DNA of 64,000 bases from assembly GCA_000727475.1 (NCBI GenBank), contig KL647311.1, positions 469,181 through 533,180 on the forward strand, written 5' to 3'. The translations under genes and the position numbers were made by a program. How positions within the stretch are numbered: position 1 is the stretch's first letter; each line of letters opens with the position of its first letter. Below the pieces are notes generated by a model. That model did not search any database and was not told where the DNA came from. It saw only the letters and a program-made list of their open reading frames with translations. This DNA is from Sarcocystis neurona (lineage: Eukaryota; Apicomplexa; Conoidasida; Eucoccidiorida; Sarcocystidae). Positions 34,999 through 48,500 of this stretch are shown here, in pieces.

Positions 34999-37230
34999 GT
35001 CCAGCTGGTTGACGACAGGTACCATATTATTCTGCACGGCTCTATACGCCCAGGTTTGGCTTCCGTTTATCGCTGGTCGGTTCAGTTGGATGTCACGATC
35101 AAATGACAGCTACATCTTGGCAGTTTGCCCCTCTATTCGCCCGTGTATAATTTGGTATGAATGTGATGAGTTGATGCCTACGTGATTAGATAACGTCGCA
35201 GAGAGTCTTTGGCTCTAAACTAAGTCGTGAGCCATCGTACTCTAACAACTCAGAGACGCGTCGTGGTCAGCTTGTTTCACCCGTGTTCTCTAAGGAGCCA
35301 TAAACCTACGTGTATTGGGGGTGGCTCTGATACACTTTCGGTTCTATGCCGCATCAGAGGGGAGATGGCGTGTCTGCAGCTTCTATCTCTACGTCGGAAA
35401 ATATTTCCGCCCACGCACTGCCTGAGGTAATTCCTGATGAGCACCCCTTCGAACTTTGCCGGAGAGCTCAAATTTGCAGTGCATAAAACGCTTGAGGATG
35501 CGAATCAGAGTGTGCACCAACTGAAGTACCCGCACGCCTACCACTTGAGGAACTGTGCGACACGCTGTACTACTGACTGGTGTCACTCACGAGGACACAC
35601 TGCGTGCTAGACCACTCCGCGTGTCTGCCCCACGGTGAGTCTGCGCTTCTGCTGTAACTGGCGTTTGACTCTTCTAATGTTCACTCGTCGTGCACGTGTT
35701 TGACAGGCGTCTCCCCAGACGGAATCGCATACAATGGGCCGTCTGTGAGCACTGTTTGTTTGACGTGTGCCGTGTTGTGTTTCCCTGGTGCTCTGTGCAC
35801 TGGAACCTCGAACATTGACGTGGAACTTAAAGCACAATGTCCACTGTATAACATCCATTCCAGCGTAATAGATCTTATACCGCGGACGAGGTCAAGAAAT
35901 TTTTCGAACCATGTGTCTGGTTGTGTGTGAAAAACACGTATGCTGAAAAGGTGCGTTTTCCTGGTCGTCTCTATTCCTGCACTTCGCCTACGCGTTTAAG
36001 CTAGAAAAGTACCTTCTGTGTGCTCCACGAGTGTCTACCTCCTCAAATACCAGCGGACAGTGCGCTCTGCAATGGAAGCCACGGATAATTCTGGACGATT
36101 TATAGAGGAATGCGCTCCGTCAGCAAAAAACAAGACCACACTTGGAGATCACTGATATAGGCACACGGTCTGTTGGAGCACGAACTCGTGAATCCACCTT
36201 TGTGGATCCTTGTTTGCGACACCTCGTGTACAGCGTCGCTGGTAACTACCCCAGGGTACAGTACGCTGTGGCTCATCGATAGGATGTCGGGGAAGAGGCC
36301 TACCTCTCCATCGTTGCAAACACGAAGACCACTTCATGCGGACGTAGCTTACAGAAAACTTTGCTAGTCCAATTTGTGAAAACGATGGTTACGGCTTGCC
36401 AGAACTTGCGAAACATGCAGAATTCACAGCGTCGTTATACTTGATCTTCAGAGAAGCTCATTCAGCCTGTGCAGCGCATTTCTCTTTACTTGTGTACTTG
36501 TTAAGGAAGGGATGTCGTTTTACACCTTGTCAGCTCAAAACCAAGAAAACTGTACCTGGGTTCGGTCGGCTCATTCAACCTGTTCCGCACGAACACGAGA
36601 TCCGCCCTTCTAAGGTTGTGTACGACATGCCCTGTGAACACACAAATGACGTAGTGTATTGGTGTGGAGACCTGCTGCCGACAACGTACTGTATCTCAAC
36701 ATTCCAGTTGAATTTCTAGTTCAAAAGCGCATTATGCCGCAGCAACAACGGGCCACACGACTTCGGCAAGGACTGTTAGCCTTTTCCAGATTGTGATCAT
36801 GTGAGTCCCTCCACAGGGAAAAAAGAAGAGGCGCCCTACGGCAGCAAAGTAGGTACTCGTGCTCAGGTGCGTTGATGACAAATAGAGGAGACCGACGCGC
36901 GACTGCAGGCCGCCTGTAAACCATCACAGAGACCACTGCGAGGAAGCGAGGTCTTACGGGGCGACAGGGGATATTTCAGTGTTTGCGTCGCGAGGGTTAG
37001 CGCGTAACTGCGATGCACCTGCTGATATGTTCGTGCGCTTGCTGCAGCTGACAGACAGGCAGTCTGGCAGCAAATTCAACAGGCACAGCAAACTGAACAT
37101 ACTGATGGCAACTGACTTGTGTCCTGCGTGCCACATCACCTACGCGTGGCTGGTGCCTTCGAAGAACCTGCAAGAATACTTTGCGCCACGCACAGCGTGC
37201 GACGCAGGTCCACCCCTATCCCCATTCATA

Positions 37231-37438
37231 GGGAATCGTGTACTTTTGGCTCGCAACAGCGCGTAGATGAGTTCTACGGAAGGCGGCGCGCTTATATCCT
37301 AAACGCGAACAGTGCGGAACTTGTAGAAGAGGCGGGAATCGTCTACTTCTGGCTCGCACCAGCGCGTAGATGAGTTCTACGGAAGGCGGCGCGCCTATGT
37401 CCTAAACGCGAACAGTGTGAAGCTCGTAGAAGAGGCGG
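37231..37438. repeat. 103-bp tandem duplication
   Basis: The unit runs from gggaatcgtgtacttttggc to tagaagaggc and occurs at 37231-37333 and 37334-37438 with about ten substitutions. Both copies contain gcgtagatgagttctacgga and cctaaacgcgaacagtg. The first copy overlaps the 3' end of a short + strand open frame (36979-37266); no function is inferred. Confidence 0.9.
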
Positions 37439-40400
37439 AGTGAAGATTCTGAATTTTGTCCACCTTCCACACGAACAGCGCGAATGCACGTTCGCCCAAG
37501 CTGCCGTGTCTACAGTTTGCTGTAAAGAGCACAGTGTAGAGTATCAGGCGTGGTGTTGGTGATTCAGCTTCTGGGACAGGTCATAAGCGGTGCCATTTGT
37601 GCGATTATCTTTGTCTTCACAGTTACGTACGTCAATCTATGTGCCGTATGCGGCAAGACGTTCGCGTTTACGGCGATGGCGCACGTGCACACATTTCTCT
37701 CGATGCAAAGGAGCATTTGCAGTGATCACTGCGGCCGCGACAGGTGAGCAAACGTGCAGTACTCCTACTGTGATGTCTGTCTGGAAAATTGAAATCACGT
37801 TGACGATTTCTACTTTCTGGGCCATCTTTGACAGTGTGTGTGGTAGTCGTGTCCGTCTTCTTGCGATAGGGAGCATCCACGCAGTATATCGGAAGCGCGG
37901 TGACTATCTCCTATGCCCACGGGTACACCAAGAAGAACTTTGTGTCGTTCAGCCATTCGTTGTTGCCCGCACCACAGGTTAAGTGCAGGTTCCTGCGCGT
38001 GCAAATTCTCATCGAATAAACTCGGGAGGGGATGACAGCGCACCGTTCTGTGGTAGAATGTGCATCTGTACACACGTAGCAGCATACTGCCACGCTTTGT
38101 TTCCGTGTAAGGCAGGGTGTGCAAATCTACACGACCTCCAACACGAAGCCACGCGCACGCAAATTGTACAATTCTGCGGGACGGGAAAGAGTGACGCAGT
38201 CAGTGTCTCCCACTAGTAAGGGCCACCGCACTGCACGCCTTCGTAATTATCGTCAAGACTTCTTCTGTGTGCTCTTACACACACGACTACAATACACCTG
38301 CTAGGTATCTTGTGAAAACGAAGAGGAAACACATCGAGCGCAAGGCGACTTCTTGTCCGGCGAAGACCGCTATAATATCCTGTGTACGGTGGACACAAGA
38401 CGTCCGAATCGCCCAACATCTGCGTAGTGATGCTGCAAACAAGGGAAAATTTTGGAAGTGTCTCTACTTGCAGCAGATCTAAGGGTCTTTGTAGACTTCT
38501 TAGGTACACCCTTACGACGTACAAAGCTCCACCAGTGACGGAACGCCGAGGGGCGACAGCTGTTTCAGAATTTCATCTTAGTTTTATTTGTCAGTCGGAT
38601 GGGACGGTTGCACACAATTACTCTAGTGGCACCACATCTGACACGCCACTTTTCTGCTCGAGAGAGAGGCTCCTGCGACAACGTTCGACAGCTCTGCACT
38701 GCGCTTCTTGGTGGCAGTCGTACGCTAGTGATCGACCATTGCCTATAGGCGTGATGGATCCTCTACTTTGCTCTCAGTTGACTCTTTTCTGGCACGAAAA
38801 ACAACAGTGTGTCAAATTTTCCAACGTCTTCCACCGCACCACTTCGCTCCGCTTAATCTTGGTTCTGTCACTTCGGGCAGGTGACCAAAGAGTTACGAAT
38901 ATCAGCTCCCGTTTTTGAGGCGCCGCCCACAGTTTGACTTTCCAAAATGGAAACGAAGCTCACACGTAGAACGCGGCCAAGCAACGGAGGTAGGAAAACG
39001 AGATACCTTGTACGACAAGGCAAAAGAAGATCTGTGTGTACAACGGTATGATTTGCGCCCTACTGGCACACTTTTTTCCCTCTGGCCTTTCCGAAAAGCA
39101 GGAGCCGGGAAGTAGACACGTTCGCACATCCGTCGCCCCAGAAAAAGCGCCTCACAAATATGGTCGCCTGCAGACAGGTAGAGTCTTCACTCAACCGTTT
39201 TCAGTCTTCAACTGCTGTGTCCACCTGACACCTCTATCCGCTCTGAAACTCAGAAGTATATCGTCACGCAAGACGAACAGAAGTTTCGTGCGTACACTGA
39301 AGAGACATGGACGATCCGATGGTCTACCGATACCCCTTCTGAAAACTCTTGCTTCGGCGTGCCCCCGCTTGCCTACCAGTCCTACAAAGGTAGAATCCTC
39401 AGGACAAAGCTACATGCGGGCGGTGGTGTACGCACGCGATAGGGTCCTGCGGATTTATGCTCCTTCAGCCTCTATCTTCCACAAGCTGCTGTGTTAGAAA
39501 GCCGGTGCTAAATTGCGCCTAACCTATAGTTGATGAAGCCCCTCTGGCACACTTGCCGACACGGTTCAACCGAAGGATTTATGGACGCTCGACAGCGAAC
39601 ACTGTGCATTTGTGTTGGGTAAACCCCACCTGTCACTGGCTGATTGAACGAGTTTGCACAGGGGCTTTACGTCGTGAAAGGCGCCCTATGCTTGGTGTCC
39701 TTGTCGAATGCTCAGGCTGAAGGCAGGGGTTAGATTGCGGTGCCGTGGAGTTTGACTGGCTCGGCCTACAGTGAAAGACGCTTTCTCCACTAGTTGGTAG
39801 TTGTGGAAAGTTTCGCACGCCGCTAGTCTAGAAGGCGACTGTACAATATTCCAAGAACATGTGAAGTGCAACGCACCTGATCATGGTTGGGGAACAAAGA
39901 CAGACTACCACGGCAAAAAGCGCTCGAACACTCCAAGGTGGGCAGCACAAAACAACTCTAGATGGAGATCTAATACAACCAGGGCACGCGGTTTGGCGTG
40001 TCGAACTCTTTCTGTCTCTTCTACGTCTGTGTGTGTTCACCGGCAAACCAAGTGTGAGGATGTTGTAAGCTCTCACTTTCATGCCTTCCGCCACTAAAAC
40101 TTCGTCTCTACGTTAGAAGCTCCGTTCGGTTCGTAGTTGGCAGAATGATAGGTTCCTTACCATGTGCTGCAGTGAGGACACTCAAATGATGTTAATGCAA
40201 AGGCGCAACGTGCATGTCTGGCACTGTGGCTCAAGCAGAGGAACGGCGAAGCGCTGGAGAGTTGAACCGCATCTAGGTAGTCTAAAGCTAACGTAGGCTC
40301 CAGAGATGTATACTCGTGGTGTACGCTTTAAATCTCTGCCAGCATGTGCTGTGAACTCAGAGTTCCTTGTATCTACAAGCATGTCAATACAGAAGAGGAG

Positions 40401-42405
40401 TCCGTGTTTAATTCCCCGGCCAAGTGCTGAATTCAAACATTCGAAGTACGCGGCTGGACGGCGTAGAAAGACATCCCGCATGGTCACCAAGCCTCCTGCA
40501 GCGTGACGGCAACCTGTGCAACTGTATTCTGCTCTTGGTCAAGTTTGACTGTGCTCGGCCTTCGTAGCGTTGAAGAAAAGCATGCATGTGTCGTAGACTT
40601 TGATTGTGTGCCTTCAGGAGGACGGCCTGCCGCTAAACCGCGGTGACCGCGACCGGTGTCTTTATTCAACGTAGTAGCAATTTTCGTGTTGCGCATCTCT
40701 GAACTCGTGTGTGGTGCGGTGGGGTTGCATAGAGGTTGCAGAGTGCAGTTTGGAAGTGCTGAATTGACAGAGAGTTCTCGCGATGCAGTGCTTTGGAATG
40801 AACTCGAACAAGCAACGAACCAAAGCAATGTAGTGAAATTCATCAACAGGCTTTAGCAACATGCAGAGCAGCAGTACATGCGTAGTGAACGATTTCCAGT
40901 AAACATGCCACATCGGGCCAGCGGAGGAAAAACTGAGACTTTCGCGTGGTTGTGCCGACGCTGGGCAGTTTGTTGAACATCCTGGATTTGCACCTGTCCA
41001 CTGCATCTCGTAAGCTAAGTAACTCCAAGCGCCAGAAAAACGGGCGGAGCTTTTGGCGCTCTCCCACAAAGCTCCTTTTCCATGGTGTACTTAGATGTGG
41101 ATATAACGTCATCCACGATTGTACTCGTTCTTCATTTCTTTAACCACAAGAACTGCAATTTCCAAGCCAGGACGCCTCCACTGGCTGCAGTCAGTAGTTC
41201 CGTCAAAAAATCCGGTCTGAAATCCTCAGGACCACGTATATCAGAGACGGACCAAAAGCTGCACATGACCGGATAGAAAACATTCTACGATCAGCTCTAT
41301 GGTTGTGGTTTCATACCATCTCCTGCATTCGTAAGCATAATAGTCTTCGCCCGACAGTGTACCTAAATCTGCATCATCAGGGAATGGCGCTGCATCGTCC
41401 GTATTACGGGAAATGAATGACTTCTTCAAAAAAGGGATTTTCGCAGCAAAACTTCCTCACCGAACTTACCAACTCTATCTGTTTCCGACGAAGAGAAACC
41501 CGCTACGAAACTACGGTCTGCGTAACTGCATACACTGTCGAGTACCCCGCACTGTAGTGTACGGCCGTATGAAAGTGGACATCCTGCCACCGCGGCGTGC
41601 GACGAGTTTGAAAGGCTTGCTTCCATGCCATGCTCATAAAGCCGCGTGCGTCATTGAGTCATGCAGAGGAAGCGCGTTCCACCGTACTATCGCCTGTAGA
41701 GTGTTTGCCCGCACAGCTGGCGGCCGCCCTGTCTCGCGTCCTCAACGTAGATCCGTCGCAGAGAGCTGAAGAAGTTTAAAGAGCTTCGTTGAACACACCT
41801 TCCTCTACAACGGTGACTGGATGTTTTCCTAAGCATTTGGATGTCCTCTCAATTTCACGCGTGGCCACGCGAAATCGGACTCGACACGCCATCTACTGTT
41901 AATGAAAGCGGGACACAGCAGGGGCGCTGAGCAGTACCTGCAGGGACAGTCTCGTCTCCTCTGTCAGCTAACATACCTTAGAGGTGGGCAGTTTTGTGCT
42001 CCACCTGACAGTACTTGCTCAGTGATGGCAGGAGCTCTGCTATAAGCACTCCGTCGTTGGCTGTCAGGGGTGCACGTGCTTTGGAATTTCGATGGCAATT
42101 CCAGCCCCCGTATGAGCAACACTCGAGCAGTTGTATGCTCGTAACCGGTTGCGAGCGGGGGCCATCCAGGGCGAGAATTCGGTGACTAAGTACTCTACCG
42201 CGTGTCTCTTCTAGGAGTGGAGGCCTTCACTATCTACCACGGGGACTTTTTCACGTTAACACTTCAAACATTGTAGCGTATCTATTTTGGAAAAATGCTA
42301 TTTCAACTGAAGCTGGCGCCTTACAGTAGAGTACTGTAGAGTGGAACGTAGTGGCGTACCTATAGAGGGAGGTGCATTAATCTCGGATGAGAGACTTTCC
42401 CCACA

Positions 42406-42512
42406 CTTGTCTGCTACATTATCGACTACGACATAGGTAGGGGAGCTGGAAGCTACAGACAATGTAGCTTGTTTGCTATATTATCGACTAGGGCATAGGT
42501 AGGGGAGCTGGA
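42406..42512. repeat. 45-bp direct repeat, period 62 bp
   Basis: The sequence cttgtctgctacattatcga ... gggagctgga at 42406-42450 recurs at 42468-42512 with a few substitutions. The 17 bp between the copies include tacagacaatgta, which can form a small hairpin. No coding sequence surrounds it. Confidence 0.85.
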
Positions 42513-45500
42513 CAGTGTCTGACTGCACATGGGTTCCCCGGGCGAAACAACTCGAAGAAAGTGGCGTAATCCTCTGATGCATGTGCCGTTCGTGCAAATA
42601 TTAGGCCGTTTGGGGCATACCAGTCCGTAGCAGCCCCCAGTGGGACGTTCTAGCCGGGCAGGCTAGCCAGGATTATTCTCAGGTGGTGTGTGATTGTGCA
42701 GGAGTGTGTTGTGGCACCTCTTTAAGGGTTGGGGCGTCAACTGTGGAAGTGGATGACTGTACCCTATCCCGGCACAAACTGACTGTCACTGGTTCAGCTG
42801 TATATGCGGAAGTCGGACACTTCAGTGTGTTCCAGTGAGAGGAATGTGTGCGACCCCGTAGCCTTAATCAGAATGAAATATCGGTTCTACTTACATTGTC
42901 TCGTGCGCAGGGAGGCATCTGATAAGGCAGAGACAATCCTTCGGTGGGTCCACCTGCAAAAGCTTTATGTTTCCCTTTCCTTGCGCGACACTGACGTAGA
43001 TTCCTCACCAGAGTGCATGGTCCGACAGGTGCACGGACGTCGTTTAGTCGGTGGAAAGCAGAATCCTCACACGCATGTGCAATATAATACACTACCTTCG
43101 CTGAATTCTGCGTCAATGCGCGTCCCATTCCACACCTGCGGCGAGAACCTTTATCGGAGGCGTCTGAGTTCCAGTTATAACGTAAGTAGGTGTTTGACTC
43201 TTACTGTACACAACAGTCAGGTAAATTTTTACCAAACTTTATAAGAAGGGCTCGAGCTTCTGCTTCTACAAAGCCTAGCCTTCGCCTAAGTACGCAGAAC
43301 ACAATGCAAGTAGGACCAAACCTTATTACGTCTTCACTGTACGGTCGGGCTTATCGGCGGCGCGCACATCCACGGTGAAGCAGATGCCTTTGAGCTTTAC
43401 TCTGCGTGCCGTGCACGGGCTCTGCGTGGATCGGGGTGGTGGTTGTTTCTCAAGAAAAGCCACACGGGGAGCAACACGAGCTATTTTGGAAACATCATGA
43501 CCGTCTTTGTGTTTTTCAGTGTGCTTAGAAGTCGCCGCCAGTTGTGACAGAGTTGTTCCATTTGCTGGGGAGCTTCTGAGGCCTTCATCAACCACAGCAG
43601 AACTCAACATACGAGCTGACTCGCGCTTGCATGCTCGCGACTGCAGCTGAATAAATTTTCTGAGGAACAAAGCTTGTATTCGGAACTTAAGCTCGCATAA
43701 GTGGTCGGAGTCTCTGAGGCAAGCGAGTATCCTGACCGACTACAACTAATCCGCGTGGAAGAGGCCGTCTGCTCCAGGAATGTCTTGTCGCCGCTTACAT
43801 CCTAAGCACGGTGACCGTCTACAACGACCCCGCGTATGAAAAACAGAAGTTTTGATTGAAATGTGCATCTGCCGAGATACACACCCAGTGGATTGTGTAC
43901 GTGCGATGAAATTGGGGAGGATGCGCGTGTAGTGACAATCCTGGCCGCAACACGATCAACTACTGCGTGAAAAACGCCGGTCAGCGCCCCTTCCCCGGGG
44001 TCGGTGCCTAGCGACAAAATATTCGGACAGCCACTTCTACCGGTTTGATTCAGCACACGTGCTCACTACCCTAATTAGAGGCGTGCCTCCAGCCAAGTTC
44101 GGCACCTGCAAACTTTACTATGTAGATGCGTATCGCCAGCCAAGTTCCGCAAGGTATTCTCCAGCGTCACAGGAGTGTCGGTGTGGGAGCGCGATCGCAC
44201 ACTGCCAGCAAGCGGTATCAAAGGGCATCAATAGATGCCCCGCACATGTTCCCCGCCGGAGGAGAGCACGTGTGGCTAAAGGCTTCAAGCGCATTGCCTG
44301 GGCAGCTGCCAGTTACACGCAACAACGCGACATATTCTGTGGTACAGTGTCCTGCTGTTAAATTTGAGGTTACCTCATCGTAATGGAGGTGGACGTGGTG
44401 TTTGTTAACATCGACGAGTCAGGCGTCTTCCAGTCGGCTGCGGACTTCATAGCTGCGTTCAGATGTGCGCTCTCGGGAATTCGGCGTCCTCTGCTGCTGA
44501 TCCAAGGTGTCCAACACCTGCCTAGTGGGGACTACTGGAATTTGCATCTAACGAAGAAAATACATGTCCACAAATCGATATCAGAAATCACTCCTGCAAG
44601 CCAGCACCTAAGCGGCTTTGCTTGTATCGACGTCGCCGGGCGCGCTGCGAGAACAACCTTGTTCTACAGGGAAAACCTTCCAGACAACCGCCGCAGATTG
44701 GATGGCTCGCGAGAGCCGCTCTTGTTGCGGGTGTTTCTTTCCACGTATATTGTATGTAGAACCTCTTGCAACTAACTACAGACCTAGTACTATTTTCGAT
44801 AGGCTGCGATTGTAACCTGCTTGAGTCAAGAGGGGCAGTAGCTTGAGTCGTGCTCTCTTGGGCCGTGCTCTCCTACACTGTCACACGACGTTTTACAAAT
44901 CCTTGAGACGGAACACCTGTTCCAAGGTTGTCGATCTTTGTGTCAGGCTGACTACGGTGGGGCAGACGTCGCACTGTTAGTTCGTCAAACACTGTTGGCG
45001 TCATCCGCACTAGTCAGACAACATTTGCCTGGTAGGGATTCGAACACCTCCGAGCCCACGACGGCGATAGACAGGAAGTATTCTGACACATGAAAGCAAC
45101 TGTGTACGTCCGGGCAAGGGCTCGAGCACGTTCGTTGTAAGAGAAAACTAAATTCGAGAAACGTTACGCGCCTCAAAGTCTTTTTTTTCTCTCCGCAGAC
45201 AGGCTTCATCGCTTTAATTTTACGACTGCAGACAATGTTAAGGGCACGCGGCTCAGCTACTTGCCTCGGATCTGCTTCTTCGCTTATCCTGCCCCAAAGG
45301 TTACTCGTAAAGGGGGATGCCCGCAAAGGCATTGCTACCACGAAGACACCTTACTTCCTCTCTGAACTCCATGCGAACACGTCGACATTTCTAACGTGTC
45401 TTCACCGACGTCGTGTCAATTAATTGATTTCCAAGCAAAAACAGATAGAGTTCAACTTCTTACCCTCTGGGTCCTGCATGGCGCTTGACAGGATAGATAC

Positions 45501-48500
45501 TCAAAGAGAACTACACACGCTAAAACACCGTGACTCGCACGGAAAACAGCACCACACGCAGACGCCACGTGCTCAGCATTGCTTCAGTAAAAAGCTCGAC
45601 CTAAGATGGCCGACACAGTTCCAGCAGGTTGGCGGGGGATGAGGTGCTTTAGGATTCATCGGACTTTGTGTGACTACAAACGTAGCTGTAGATGAACTCC
45701 GCCGTGAGTTGCAAGTGGGAATCATACGACAAGTGTCCCCTTACTCTGTAAGACTCTTGAAATCTTTTGCGTAACCTGGGCCAAAGTGAGAAGTGCGAAT
45801 AGAACCGCCACAACGTAGCCGACCGCTCCCCTGAACGGAGCAGTACTCCAGATGCACAGGACGCAAGAGTGCGTAAAGAGTACAACGCAAAGTAAGCTCA
45901 CATTCCACGGTCTTCATACATTCGCAAGATATGCAGCCACTTCCCTCACAGATATCATGAGTCGAATAAAAACGCTCGCGGGGTCTTTCTTAGCTGTACC
46001 GCAGTTACACACCTAACTTTTTAACATGAGGCACCAGCATCGTAATACGGAGCACTACTTCTGCTTTACGTCACCAACCCAGCAAGCGACAGAAATATTG
46101 TTTCTTACCAGGAATTTTCTTGCACTTCTAAATTGGTCGAGTGACGCACCAGCATCGCAGGATGGAACATTAATTCAGCTGCATGCGCCACCAACCCACC
46201 GCGCGACAGGGATATCGTTTAACGGTTGCCAGACCGACTCTGGACTACAAACATGTGTGGAAATGCTGCTTGCGTGCTGCGCGGGGAGCTTAGGAGATTG
46301 TTCCAACGTTTGTACAAGCGTTATACGACGCAGGCCGATACGGCTTCCTTCCAACTTCCTTGATCCGATGCGGTCGCGTTTGACTACTACATAAGAGCAG
46401 TTTCGACAGTACCGACAAAGTACCACGTACGTGTGCCCATTCCACGCGTGCGCTGCTATGAGGTGTGATAGAGGCGAAGTATCCGTACCAGCGCCACCGG
46501 GGCCCTGAGGCCTTTTTATCGCGTGACGGCATAGTACCAAAGGTAGATAGAGATCATGAGAATTCCACAAGAGTAGACGAAGTTTGTATCTCATCACTAT
46601 GAATACGAAGATGGTGTTTATGGTGCCCCTCGTGTGGGCGCGACACCTGTCCGGCTTCCGTTACCGCCACTGCTGTGTAGAAAGCGGAATGACGACTACC
46701 CAGTAGCAACGTGGCGATGGAGCTGCAGCGGAGGCGGCGGGGACATCCAAAACGTGGTAAGGCTTCAAGGAAGTTATCCACCGTAGCGAATTGCTGGGAA
46801 AAACGTATCCACCCAGAGACACGCTGGACGCCTTCGTCGATACAGGCCCCCGGTAGCATGCTTGGCATAAGCTTGTGGTGTCTACGTTCGAAATTGCGAC
46901 TACGTTGCTGAAGCCGGGGTCCACCTCCAGTGAAGAACTACCCTTCGGGCAAAGAGATCTTCTACCACCTGTGTAAGGCGGGGAGGTAGGGGTTCTGCAG
47001 ACCTAGTCGCACCACCGCTCTCTCTCTTTCTCCCGTGTGCAATGAGTGGGACGAAATTCTCCTGCTCACCACCGTTTACACGACCGGCTCTCTGATGGTC
47101 TTCACGTTGCCAGGCGTACAATTAGAACTGAAGCTCCCCACTCTTCGCTTAACGACAGGCTGTGCATTTCCATTAGCACACTGCCTTCCAGTCCCAATGG
47201 TGGTGCACTTCATGGTATCAAAACGGTGTTGTTTCTTCCTTCAAAGCGGTGTTATTTCTTCTCTCCGTCAAGCCTTGTCTTCTGTCGTGTTGTTTTTAGA
47301 ATACGGTCAGCCTCTTGTCACCTGGATAGAGACGTCGCAAGCATATTGCTCGGCAAGCGAAGGGCGCAAGTCGTGGTCTTCTAAGTGATCCACGCCTAGT
47401 GCTTTACACAGCTGCTTCTGGAGCGCGTTAGATGCAAATGGGGCCGAATAGCACCTCAGCGCTATAATAAGGTGCTGTTCAACTGCTGCGAGCGCTGCTC
47501 CGCGCCGCCACTTCAGCACATGTTACGTGTGCACGAGAAGAAGGATTATACACAGAAAGGATGAGCTCCACGCGTGCTTTTTCGTATTTTCGGAAGCGTG
47601 CTGTGGCTTCTTATCCATCGTAATTTGTATCCTCGGGGGAGAGACGTGTTTATATCGTATGCTTCCGGTGTGTTCTTCAACCGGTTATGGACCATCCAGC
47701 GACGTTGGCATGCGGCACGGTTTCCTGTGCTGTCGAGAAATCAGAAGGAATAAGAAACTGCACAACTGGCACTGCTTCGTGAGTCACGAGTCGCTTTGTG
47801 GATTGTCCACCTCACCAAAGAACACGTGCTCCCAACACACGACGATTCGCAGCTGCCTTCAAGTGATCCACTACAGCTTCAGCACGTTCTCGGGGTAGAA
47901 GGGCAACCGGAGGAGATGTTGAGAGCTTGATATCGACATATTTTCCGTCGTCTTCCGAGTTGAGAGGTTCGGCTTCCGCGTGGCACTAGTTGTGTGCAGT
48001 GGCAGGCTACGGAAGACCCTCTGCCTCCAGGACGCAGCGTCTTACAACACTGGGAACGAGCAACTCCTCCGCCAGGCACAAAAGCATTCTCGCCCTTATG
48101 GCGAAGCGGCCGCGCAGCACGCCGCACGACGGCGTCGACACGTAGAGTTGGCTGCTTTACACACCAACAAGGACTTCTACCGTAGACAATGCGTGGCGTC
48201 TATCCCGGGACATGCCCTCTAGGATGTCTCCTCCTGGAAGGTGCAGCTGAGAGCCGCGTGCTCCACGTGTACTTGAACACGTGGTCGTAACAGTTCCCGT
48301 ACTTCCTTTTTCCTCATTTGTGCGCTTTCGAAGGTGTATCTATATCCAAATTTTCGCATGCGCCTTAGTGAAGTTGTTCTACCGAAGCAAAAACCACGCA
48401 GGGTCGTGCGGTATTATTCCATGTAGTGCGAAGGGTACGCTCGCAGCAGAATTCTACCACAGAATTGGGTGACGCTTTTCTTGCTGGAGTTATACCTTGA

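Noticed and set aside
45025..45110. Possible tRNA on the minus strand (gttcgaatccctacc box)
   Set aside because: The T-loop-like box is present, but the T stem has mismatches at two of five pairs and no acceptor stem or D arm pairs around it.
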